A stretch of DNA of 51,393 nt from JBIOJM01 sp044450785 (GTDB taxonomy: Bacteria > Planctomycetota > Planctomycetia > Isosphaerales > Isosphaeraceae): contig JBIOJM010000021.1 of NCBI GenBank assembly GCA_044450785.1, forward strand, positions 1 to 51,393. The letters are read 5' to 3'. Shown piece by piece: positions 1 through 6,938 of the stretch (its first letter is position 1; every line of letters starts with the position of its first letter). The position numbers and the translations under genes were made by a program. The notes under the pieces were generated by a model. The model did no database searches, was not told the DNA's origin, and was given only the letters and a program-made list of their open reading frames with translations.

Positions 1-44
1 ACCTGGTACTTGCCTCGGCTTCCAGGTCCTGGTCGTTTCCGACG

Positions 45-383
45 ATGGCTCGCTTGGCACGCGTCGTTGCTGCCGGCATTGCTCATCACATCACCCGGCG
101 GTGAAACCGTCGGCAGCAGACCGTGTTCTGCGAAGCGGACGACCCGTGCTACCTGCAGCTCATGGCCCAGTTCTGTCGTTGCGAGCAGGTCGAGATCTGG
201 GCCAATTGCCTCATGCCCGATCACGTCCACCTGATCGCGGTGCCTCAATCCGCAGACGGTTTGCGCCGGGCCATCGGCGAGGCGCATCGCCGGTACAGGC
301 GGCGGGGCAACTTCCGCGAGGGCTGGCGCGGGCATCGCTGGCAAGGGCACTTCGCCTCGTTCGCGCTCGATAAATCCTATCCA
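45..383 (+). pseudogene. Y1/REP-associated transposase, copy 1 (broken)
   Basis: The reading frame opens MARLARVV...HHITRR and is then interrupted by TGA at 102-104, where copy 2 at 2030 has GGA for glycine. The same frame continues with CYLQLMAQFC, a PDHVHLI segment carrying the HUH metal-binding histidines of IS200-like/REP-associated (RAYT) transposases, and a GHRWQGHFASFALD block. Homology stops after ALDKSY, so the YVE-NPVRA region that carries the catalytic tyrosine in this family is missing. A single-strand DNA transposase of this kind is expected to act on short palindromes. The stop codon plus the 3' truncation make it non-functional. The 44 bases before the ATG are also duplicated before copy 2. 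Confidence 0.8.
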
Positions 384-536
384 CCGACCGCCCTGCCGTC
401 AGTTGTAAGGTTAGGTCTCTATGGAATTTGCGTCATCCATCATCCTCTGCGACACGCTTTCCCAGCCCTGAACTCCGCCCCAAAAAAGTTCAATAGCCGT
501 ACCGATCGTCCGCAAATGGCCTGTGCGAATCCATGC

Positions 537-740
537 CTACTTGGTTGCAGCCACCTGATGGGCTTCGAAGCGAACGATTTCTTCTTTCAGTTGATTCACG
601 AGTTTTTTCAGCGATTGTCTGGTTAGTTCGCGTGTCCGGACATTCGCCACGGGTTCACCATCCAGATCGCGAAGGCGGTCTTCCAGCAACTTGAGCTTAG
701 CGCGGGTGTTTTCCAACTGCCGCTTGCTTTGGAGGCTCAT
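537..740 (-). CDS. Small charged helical protein, partner of the DUF6932 gene
   Basis: This 67-residue ORF is rich in Lys, Arg, Glu and Leu (ENTRAKLKLLEDRLRDL, then LKKLVNQLKEEIVRFEAHQ) and is predicted to be almost wholly helical or coiled coil. Its ATG overlaps the stop of the upstream gene (737-740, ATGA), so the two are translationally coupled. I do not recognise the family. The overlap, small size and a nucleotidyltransferase-like partner suggest a toxin-antitoxin-style pair, with this as the small regulatory or complex-forming partner. That is inference from context only. Confidence 0.6.
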   Translation of the reverse strand: MSLQSKRQLENTRAKLKLLEDRLRDLDGEPVANVRTRELTRQSLKKLVNQLKEEIVRFEAHQVAATK

Positions 741-1138
741 AGGATCACCTCAATAACGCCTTTGGGGACAGCATCACGATCCGACGCGTAAAGTTGTTCA
801 ACCATTATGGCGAATTCCTTCGCCTCCGTCATGTGCAGGTCGATGAACGGAAGTCCTTCGCTCAGGTCAGCGGCGGCAGCCGAGTCGAGTGGAAAATCGG
901 CTGACAGCAGCAGCGCGCAATCCACATCGTTGGGTTCAAACACATCAGTAACAAAACTGCCGTTGATGATGAGCCGCTGTACTCCGGCTTTTTTCGCGAT
1001 GTCGACAAGCCATCGAACAGAATCCATCTGCGCCTGCCGAATTTCCGATTCCTGACCGAACCGCACGGCAATTTCGTCGAGCGACGCGAGATGCACGCCC
1101 GGTGGAAGGTAGCCAACATCGTTGAATTCCGGGATCAT
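737..1138 (-). CDS. DUF6932-like nucleotidyltransferase-fold protein
   Basis: The 133-residue protein begins MIPEFNDVGYLPPGVH, the typical N-terminus of the DUF6932 group. It contains LIINGSFVTD followed by PNDVDCALLL, the GS-x(n)-DxD-type signature of minimal nucleotidyltransferases, with the acidic residues in NDVDC as likely metal ligands. Such proteins are often found beside small helical partners in TA-like or abortive-infection-like pairs. It overlaps the next gene by 4 bases and is itself overlapped by the end of a TPR remnant (1135-1138). Both genes look intact. The family is fairly sure; the function is inferred. Confidence 0.7.
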   Translation of the reverse strand: MIPEFNDVGYLPPGVHLASLDEIAVRFGQESEIRQAQMDSVRWLVDIAKKAGVQRLIINGSFVTDVFEPNDVDCALLLSADFPLDSAAAADLSEGLPFIDLHMTEAKEFAIMVEQLYASDRDAVPKGVIEVIL

Positions 1139-1368
1139 TTCGATGAACTCTTTGGAGGTTGGGACATCCGCTCCTGTTCAGTTTTAGCCGCCTGCAGTTC
1201 CTTCCGCAACTTGGCCGCGTCGTCCTTCTTGTCCGTCGCCTCGTAGAGTTGCGCCAGGCGCTCGATCGCTTCGCGGAGGCGGATCTTGGCTTGCTCCGGG
1301 ATCGTCTTCTCCCGCTGCCTCATCCCCTGGTAGCCGGCCCGCAACAGCGGCTCGGACTCGGCGTACTT
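1135..1368 (-). pseudogene. C-terminal TPR tail of a planctomycete Ser/Thr kinase-type protein
   Basis: Read from 1368 the frame gives KYAESEPLLRAGYQG, then EKTIPEQAKIRLREAIERL, YEATDKKDDAAKLRKELQ and a stop at 1135. This is the characteristic last tetratricopeptide block (AESEPLL...GY.GM) of large planctomycete TPR-containing kinases. The kinase domain and the rest of the TPR array are absent. Homology ends abruptly at about 1368, where an unrelated opposite-strand sigma factor remnant begins, so this is a 3' gene fragment left by a rearrangement. An internal ATG at 1344 could allow a 69-residue product, but it is probably a relic. Confidence 0.7.
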
Positions 1369-1370
1369 AC

Positions 1371-1689
1371 AGCGAACAACTCGTCAGCCGTTACGTCGGC
1401 GTTGTTCGCGCTTACCTTGCCGCCGGATGGCGCGGGACGGTGTCGCGCGAAGACACTGACGATGCCACGCAGGAGGTGTTTGTCGAGTGTTTCCGCATGG
1501 GCGGCGTACGGGAAGCTGCGGGGACCGGTCGGGTGCCCCGTTTTCGCGCCTTTCTCTAGCGGAGTCATCCGCAATGTAGCCCCCCGCATTGTGAGCCGTC
1601 CTGAGCGCGGTTGCCAAGATCCTCGAAAGAGACCCACGAGCAGTGTTGCGCGCGTCGGTCACATCGACCGAAGCGTCGGATGGCCGTAA
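1371..1689 (+). pseudogene. ECF sigma factor remnant (5' truncated, frameshifted)
   Basis: From 1371 the plus strand reads SEQLVSRYVGVVRAYLAA, then DDATQEVFVECFRMGG and VPRFRAFL, matching sigma-70 region 2 of planctomycete ECF factors (the D.TQEVF block contacts the -10 element). A stop, TAG at 1557-1559, follows FRAFL. One base out of frame the homology continues as SGVIRNVAPRIVSRPERG to a stop at 1689, so a one-base insertion explains the break. Regions downstream, including sigma region 4, are not seen. No start codon precedes it, because the TPR fragment abuts directly. Confidence 0.65.
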
Positions 1690-1985
1690 CGAAAGCGCAA
1701 CCCAGCGCTGCCCACGAAACAAAGTCGCCGCTGAACCGGTTCATTCAACCCTCCGTCCAAAGCAAGGCAGTCAAGGCAACCTACGTACCGAATTTGGCCA
1801 ATCGTTGAGATTCGCCAGAAAAAGTTCTAACGGTGTCTTGTCGCCCCGACCGACAAGATGGACTGCCGGCATTTTCATGCGCGGTCGGGCCGCAAACGCG
1901 CAGCGTTCTTAGGGTCGCCGGGGTTCCGAAGAGACCGTACCTAACTCTTGCCTGAGTTTCCCGCTCCGAATTCCGGGAACACCGT
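1690..1985. other. Non-coding or decayed stretch
   Basis: No frame here gives a recognisable protein. The short open frames are arginine- and serine-rich and look like shadows of decayed DNA between the sigma remnant and the second transposase copy. Confidence 0.4.
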
Positions 1986-2191
1986 ACCGGTTACTTGCCT
2001 CGGCTTCCAGATCCTGGTCGTTTCCGACGATGGCTCGCTTGGCACGCGTCGTTGCTCCCAGCATTCCTCATCACATCACCCGGCGGGGAAACCGTTGGCA
2101 GCAGACCTCCTTCTGCGAAGAGGACGACCCGTGCTACCTGGAGCTCATGGCCCAGTTCTGTCGTCCCGAGCAGGTCGAGATCGGGGACGAT
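1986..2191 (+). repeat. Direct repeat of the window start (transposase 5' region)
   Basis: Positions 1986-2191 repeat 1 to about 204 with scattered mismatches. They include the shared leader ACTTGCCTCGGCTTCCAG and the first ~55 codons of the transposase. Divergence begins after the QVEI codons, where copy 2 has lost the central part of the gene. Confidence 0.8.
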
Positions 2192-2407
2192 TCGCTGGTG
2201 CGGGTTGCTCCTTTGCTCCAACTGGCCCCCAACTGGCGCCGCCTGCTGGTCAGCGTGATTCGGGAAGAGGAATCGAAAGTCCTCCGCGGCGACGAGTATA
2301 CCGGCCGCCCGTTGCGTGACGAGGCCTTCTTGGCACCCCTGGAACAGAACCTGTGCCGAATCTACAGACGCCAGAAACCCGGACTCAAGGGCAAGCATCC
2401 GAGTTGA
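2030..2407 (+). pseudogene. Y1/REP-associated transposase, copy 2 (internal deletion)
   Basis: The 125-codon open frame starts MARLARVV...HHITRRGNRWQQ and matches copy 1 to QFCRPEQVEI. It then jumps to a C-terminal block (NWRRLLVSVIREEE, then GRPLRDEAFLAPLE and RRQKPGLKGK) that resembles the C-terminal tail of RAYT-like transposases. The HUH (HVH) motif and the tyrosine helix are deleted, so it cannot be an active nuclease even though the frame is open. Together with copy 1 it shows that a REP-type transposase family has been present in this genome. Confidence 0.75.
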
Positions 2408-2438
2408 GAATGGTGTCCCCGGAACCCGTTTTGGAAGG

Positions 2439-2466
2439 CCATCAGCCATCAGCCACCAGCCATCAG
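2439..2466. repeat. Heptanucleotide tandem repeat (CCATCAG)4
   Basis: Four head-to-tail copies of CCATCAG (the third is CCACCAG) lie in non-coding DNA after the transposase remnant. Confidence 0.85.
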
Positions 2467-2556
2467 CCAACTCGCACCCAGCAACCCGGAACCCGCTTTG
2501 GGAGGGCCGGCCGGGGACAGAGTGGAGAGGGCGGAAGAAATCGGGGATCGGTCTTT

Positions 2557-2584
2557 CCTCCGTCCTCCGTCCTCCGTCCTCCGT
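2557..2584. repeat. Heptanucleotide tandem repeat (CCTCCGT)4
   Basis: Four perfect copies of CCTCCGT lie head to tail in non-coding DNA, about 90 bases from another 7-base-period repeat. Confidence 0.9.
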
Positions 2585-2628
2585 CCTTCCGGCGACGCCC
2601 TCGGCCGTAATGCGTCCGTTCAGTTTCT

Positions 2629-2656
2629 GGGAGCGCGCGCGTCTCGCCCGCACTCC
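2629..2656. repeat. REP-like imperfect hairpin
   Basis: GGGAG at 2629 pairs with CTCCC ending at 2656. The inner GCGCGC and GCCCGC arms form an imperfect stem around GTCTC. A related GGGC-ATCTC-GCCC core occurs at 5017-5037. Confidence 0.5.
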
Positions 2657-2910
2657 CGGGATCGCGAATGTCTCACTTGGAGCCGCGAGCAGTATAACGA
2701 TCGTAAATTCGCGGCGGCGGCAGCATGTTGTGGGAATCCTGCGCGGATTTGCTCATAATGGGCGGATGTTAAACCTTCGTTTGAAGTAGGTCGTAGGACC
2801 GGAACGACCGGCCGGATCTCCGTATGAGCGACAGTGAGTCGCTCGGATCGCACGGTTTCAATGGCGGGTCCGCGCGGGCAAAGCCGGCTCTACACTGAGG
2901 AGCCAGAGCG
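2657..2910. other. Leader region of the oxidoreductase gene
   Basis: No coding frame is convincing here. The stretch ends in a clear ribosome binding site (GAGGAG about 10 bases before the ATG at 2911). AT-rich patches near 2695-2715 and 2750-2775 could hold a promoter, but no convincing -35/-10 pair was found. Confidence 0.35.
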
Positions 2911-4422
2911 ATGTCGAAGTCACACCTGAGTCGTCGCCAGTTCATGAATCGATCCCTGGCCGCCGCCGGGGTTGTGGGGGGGTTTGCCATCGGCGGGACC
3001 AAGTCGTCAGGGCGGGTCCTGGGAGCCAACGACACGGTCCGCCTCGCAGTGGCCGGGCTCAATGGGCGAGGCGGATCCCACGTGGATGAGTTCGGCCGAA
3101 TGAAGCCGGGGGTCGAGATCACGCACTTGGTCGATCCCGACACCCGTACGTTCAAGAAGCGGCTCGACCAGATCCAGAGCAGCGGTGGGCGCGCACCGAC
3201 CACCGTGCAGGACATCCGCCGGGTGCTCGAAGATAAGTCAGTCGACGCGATATCGGTCGCCACGCCCAACCACTGGCATGCCCTGATCACCATCTGGGCC
3301 TGCCAGGCGGGCAAGGATGTCTACGTTGAAAAACCGTGCAGCCACAATGTCCACGAAGGCCGGATCGCCGTCGAGGCCGCGCGGCGGTACAACCGGATCG
3401 TCCAGCACGGCACGCAGAGCCGTTCCAGCCGCGAGTGGGCCCTGGCCGCCGCAGCGATCCAGTCGGGCAAGCTTGGCAAGCTGTACGTCTCTCGGGCTCT
3501 GTGCTACAAGACCCGCGACAGCATCGGCCTCAAACCGACCACGACTCCGCCCGAGGCACTCGACTTCGACATCTGGCTCGGGCCGGCGGCGCGGCAGCCG
3601 TATCACGCCAATCTGGTTCATTACAACTGGCACTGGTTCTGGGACTTCGGCAACGGCGACATTGGCAATCAGGGTGTCCACCAGATGGACATCGCTCGCT
3701 GGCTGATCCCGGCAGCAAGCTCGGGTGGTCATAGCAATAGCGCGACCTTTCCGAAGTCGGTCCTCAGCCTGGGCGGCCGGTTCGGCTATCGCGACCAAGG
3801 GGAGACGGCCAACACCCAGATCAGCGTCATGGACTACGGTGACACGCAGCTCATTTTCGAAGTGCGCGGCCTGAAGACCAAGGATTTCCAAGGCCAGAGA
3901 GTCGGCAACATCGCCCATCTCGAAGCGGGGATGATCACGGAGGTCCGTGCGAACCGCAAGACGGAGGTCAAGTTTTATCCCAAGGGGGATACCGAGGCGG
4001 TGCCGCTCGCGAGCTTGGTGAAGGTCGAGGCCGAGCGCGGGCCGGGCCGAGGCCACTTCGGCAACTTCATCGCAGCGGTTCGCAGCCGCAAGGTCGAGGA
4101 CTTGAACGCCGACATCCTCGAGGGGCACTACTCCGCCGCGCTCTGCCACCTGGCGAATATCTCGTACCGGCTGGGACAGGAAGTCCCGTTCAACAAGCCG
4201 ACCAGGGCCTTCGGCGACGACAAGGAAGCCTATGAGACGCTCGGCCGAATGGACGAACACCTCAAGGACAACGGCGTGGCACTCGATGGCCTGAATTACC
4301 GGCTGGGCCGCAAACTCACATTTGACGCCGCCGCCGAGTCATTCGCCGGCGACTCCGAGGCAAACCAACTCCTGACCCGTCCCTACCGTGCGCCGTTCGT
4401 GGTGCCCGACCGGATCACGTGA
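2911..4422 (+). CDS. Gfo/Idh/MocA family oxidoreductase, TAT-exported
   Basis: The 503-residue protein starts with a twin-arginine signal (SRRQFMNRSLAAAGVVGG), so it is folded in the cytoplasm and exported. A Rossmann NAD(P)-binding part follows (VRLAVAGLNGRGG near residue 45). Then come the family hallmarks TPNHWHA and DVYVEKPCSHNVHEG, the latter carrying the EKP lysine. WHWFWDFGNGDIGNQGVHQMD is typical of planctomycete exported members. It probably oxidises or rearranges a sugar or sugar derivative; the substrate cannot be read from sequence. The start is set by a GAGGAG site. It stands alone, with 100 bases to the next, convergent gene. Confidence 0.9.
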   Translation: MSKSHLSRRQFMNRSLAAAGVVGGFAIGGTKSSGRVLGANDTVRLAVAGLNGRGGSHVDEFGRMKPGVEITHLVDPDTRTFKKRLDQIQSSGGRAPTTVQDIRRVLEDKSVDAISVATPNHWHALITIWACQAGKDVYVEKPCSHNVHEGRIAVEAARRYNRIVQHGTQSRSSREWALAAAAIQSGKLGKLYVSRALCYKTRDSIGLKPTTTPPEALDFDIWLGPAARQPYHANLVHYNWHWFWDFGNGDIGNQGVHQMDIARWLIPAASSGGHSNSATFPKSVLSLGGRFGYRDQGETANTQISVMDYGDTQLIFEVRGLKTKDFQGQRVGNIAHLEAGMITEVRANRKTEVKFYPKGDTEAVPLASLVKVEAERGPGRGHFGNFIAAVRSRKVEDLNADILEGHYSAALCHLANISYRLGQEVPFNKPTRAFGDDKEAYETLGRMDEHLKDNGVALDGLNYRLGRKLTFDAAAESFAGDSEANQLLTRPYRAPFVVPDRIT

Positions 4423-4522
4423 GCAGGCCCACGCTCGGAATCCGATTTTCTGCGCGGATCGCGGCTGGATGGGGCCGGCATACCCGGCGCCTGGGATAAC
4501 CGCCGGTCCCGTCCTCGTTTGT

Positions 4523-4942
4523 CTAGCGGACATAATCCTGGACAAAGTCCAGGTAACTGGTTTCACCCGGCGAAAGGTTGGAGTGCCGGCGGACCGACTG
4601 GTCCACCGTGCGCAGGCCAGCGATCCAGGTCTCGTACGAAACGTCCTCGCGCATCAACCGCGTGGTCTCGAGCACGGCACACAAACGGACGACCTGGAAG
4701 CCGGCATCATCCGGCGGATCTGTCCGATTCATGCAACTGCGAAGTGCTTGATCGATCATGCGATCATCGATGTTCGGACCTTCGCGCGCCTGGTTGACCA
4801 GGGCGAACTCGATATTTTGGAGGACGTCGACATGATCCCGCGTCATGTGTTTCAGCCCGGCCCGGGCCGATCGATCGTGCTGGTAGGCGTGGATCACGTC
4901 CTGGTTTTTGAAGAGACGCTTGGGAGGTTTCCTTGCCGGCAT
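4523..4942 (-). CDS. Conserved hypothetical protein, 139 aa
   Basis: The start chosen is the ATG at 4942, preceded by an excellent AAGGAGG site; a longer frame to 5047 has no site and would run through a palindromic repeat. The protein begins MPARKPPKRLFKNQDVIHAY and contains HMTRDHVDVLQNIEFALV and a DPPDDAGFQVVRLCAVLETTR helix. It has no signal peptide or membrane segment and looks like a small soluble helical protein. I recall no function. It lies downstream of another small gene on the same strand, 156 bases away. Confidence 0.7.
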   Translation of the reverse strand: MPARKPPKRLFKNQDVIHAYQHDRSARAGLKHMTRDHVDVLQNIEFALVNQAREGPNIDDRMIDQALRSCMNRTDPPDDAGFQVVRLCAVLETTRLMREDVSYETWIAGLRTVDQSVRRHSNLSPGETSYLDFVQDYVR

Positions 4943-5016
4943 CGATGCTCCTCCTTGAGGTAGATAGGACCACTTGGTCGCCAGTGAACTGGCGTTCGAC
5001 GTCAAGCCGTGGGTGG

Positions 5017-5037
5017 CACGGGCATCTCGCCCCTGTG
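5017..5037. repeat. REP-like hairpin
   Basis: CACGGGC and GCCCCTGTG flank ATCTC, giving an imperfect stem between two small minus-strand genes. The core resembles the hairpin at 2629-2656. Confidence 0.45.
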
Positions 5038-5098
5038 CAACGCACACATGGGCAGGAACCCAGCACCGCCTTCGGGCACTCGGGCGCTGCTGGCTGGT

Positions 5099-5470
5099 TC
5101 AACCGATGAGGTCGCGCCAGGCGAAGTAGGCATCGATCCATTCGTGACCTTTGGGCAGCGGCTCAATCCATTCGAGCATGGTGATGTCGACGACGCGCGT
5201 CTTCGCTTGGGATTTGCAGACGGCGTTCAGACCGTAGCCGTTCTTGGGCCACTCGAAACGGACGCATTCGACGTCCTCGCCCGCGATGCGCGCGGGGAAT
5301 GGGCAAACCACTTCCTCGCGGATCATGCTCAGCAACCCGGCGTGCTCGTCGCTTTCGTCAACACTGTCGCTGGTTGCCTGGTCGATCAGCGCGCGGAGTT
5401 TTATCCGATCGGTCGGGCCCGGCGCGATATTCAAAGTCGCGGAATTCCCCGGTTGTCTGTTCCAGATCAT
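5099..5470 (-). CDS. Small hypothetical protein of the calcium-binding-protein-like group
   Basis: The ATG at 5470 has an AAAGGTGAG site upstream, so the 123-residue form starting MIWNRQPGNS is preferred to the longer frame. The middle (LRALIDQATSDSVDES, CPFPARIAGEDVECVRFEW) and the end (VDITMLEWIEPLPKGHEWIDAYFAW) fit a family often annotated as calcium-binding protein, with a small mixed alpha/beta N-terminal domain and a WI-AY-W tail. No catalytic motif is visible. It lies upstream of the 139-residue gene on the same strand. The family call is tentative and the function unknown. Confidence 0.6.
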   Translation of the reverse strand: MIWNRQPGNSATLNIAPGPTDRIKLRALIDQATSDSVDESDEHAGLLSMIREEVVCPFPARIAGEDVECVRFEWPKNGYGLNAVCKSQAKTRVVDITMLEWIEPLPKGHEWIDAYFAWRDLIG

Positions 5471-6015
5471 GGGTGCACTCACCTTTGCTACTATCAAGCT
5501 ACAAGTTGGATGTTTCTCTCGTCGCCAAGAGGTCGACGGGATCTGCTTGGTCTGGGGGGTTGCAGTTGGTGAGTAAGTATACTCGATCGGCAACGAAAAT
5601 CGGCTTTGTTGAGCAACATGCCCCAATAATTTGGGCGCGTGCATGAAAGCTGACTATCGGAATGTGGTGTTTCTGGCGGATCCGCAGACCGCGGAGTGCC
5701 GACTGTTTTTCGACGGCGGCTCCTGCCGGCCATCGAAAGGGAAGACATGCGTGGCGGCGGTCAGGTTCAGACCTGACTCGCTGGCCATGACGGAGAGGAG
5801 GAAGAGGCTCGGATTCTCACCGTCGGACGACTGAAATCGCTCGACCAAGTGGTCGCGCTCGGTCATTGGGAACTTGTGTGGTTCCCAAGATACCTCAGGA
5901 GCGAACCGTTTTTCAAGGTGGTGCCGGAGGATTAAATAATACTCCGCCCGGCCTCTGCCCTGGTATCATCAATGGATCGAGAGAGGAAGGATGGAATCGA
6001 AATCAGGAGCGACCC
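5471..6015. other. Intergenic region before the GH16 gene
   Basis: No gene is supported. A 70-codon minus-strand frame (5654-5866) lacks a ribosome binding site and resembles nothing I know. The end of the region carries the AGGAG site of the glucanase gene at 6005-6009. Confidence 0.4.
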
Positions 6016-6867
6016 ATGAAGATGCTGATTGGGGCCTTGCTGGTGCTATCGGCTGCGATCAATGCCGATGCCGGGGAGTGGAAGCTCGTCTGGAGCGACG
6101 AGTTCGATAAGGCCGGTCTGCCGGACGCGGCCAGGTGGGGCTACGAGACGGGCTTCCTTCGCAACAACGAGCAGCAGTTTTACACGCGGGCTCGCAGAGA
6201 GAACGCTCGCGTTGAGAACGGTATGTTGATCATCGAGGCGAGGAAGGAGAAGTACAGGAACCCCAGCTTTGATCCAGCGGCCAAAACGGGTGGCAAGGGA
6301 CGAGGAAGACGCGGCCGCGAGTACGCGGACTACACGTCGGCCAGTCTGACGACGCGCGGCAAGGCCGCCTGGACCTACGGGCGGATCGAAATCCGTGCCA
6401 AGCTCCCATCCGGCCGGGGAACCTGGCCTGCCATCTGGACCCTGGGGACGAACATCGGCGAGGCCGGCTGGCCCGCGTGCGGTGAGATCGACATCATGGA
6501 GTTCGTCGGCTTCGAGCCGGGGGTCGTCCACGCCAACATTCACACCCGGAAATACAACCATGTCAGGAAGACCGGCAAGGGCGACAAGATCTCGATCGCC
6601 GACGCTTCGGAGATGTTTCACGTCTACGCCGTCGAGTGGGACGCCCAGAAGATCGATTTCTTCGTCGACGGCCGGAAGTACTTCAGCTTCCGCAACGAGG
6701 GGACCGGTCCGGACGTCTGGCCCTACGACAAGGACCAATATCTGATCCTCAACCTCGCGATCGGCGGGGCCTGGGGCGGGCAGAAGGGGATCGACGATCG
6801 CATCTTTCCGCAGCGTTACTCGATCGACTATGTCCGGGTCTATCAGAAACCGCGGGCGAATCCCTGA
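6016..6867 (+). CDS. Secreted GH16 beta-glucanase/laminarinase-like hydrolase
   Basis: The 283-residue protein starts at the ATG at 6016 behind AGGAG and has a short Sec signal peptide ending near NADAG. The GH16 domain covers almost the whole protein: WSDEFD at the start, ENGMLIIEARKE, GRIEIRAKLPSGRGTWPAIW, and the catalytic GEIDIMEF motif with nucleophile E157, D159 and acid/base E162. It ends DYVRVYQK as is usual. GH16 enzymes cleave beta-1,3/1,4-glucans or galactans; laminarinase is the closest guess. A basic GGKGRGRRGR insertion before ADYTSASLTT is unusual. It is followed after 71 bases by the PVC heme protein, probably one operon. Confidence 0.92.
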   Translation: MKMLIGALLVLSAAINADAGEWKLVWSDEFDKAGLPDAARWGYETGFLRNNEQQFYTRARRENARVENGMLIIEARKEKYRNPSFDPAAKTGGKGRGRRGREYADYTSASLTTRGKAAWTYGRIEIRAKLPSGRGTWPAIWTLGTNIGEAGWPACGEIDIMEFVGFEPGVVHANIHTRKYNHVRKTGKGDKISIADASEMFHVYAVEWDAQKIDFFVDGRKYFSFRNEGTGPDVWPYDKDQYLILNLAIGGAWGGQKGIDDRIFPQRYSIDYVRVYQKPRANP

Positions 6868-6938
6868 GCCTGGCGGCGCTGCTCGATCGCCAAGCTCCAC
6901 CCCAATGAGGCGTCGTCCAGGACCCGGGTGATCATGGA

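Noticed and set aside
3238..4260. 340-codon minus-strand ORF
   Set aside because: Antisense shadow of the Gfo/Idh/MocA gene at 2911.
5654..5866. 70-codon minus-strand ORF before the GH16 gene
   Set aside because: No ribosome binding site, and no recognisable family; coding status could not be supported.
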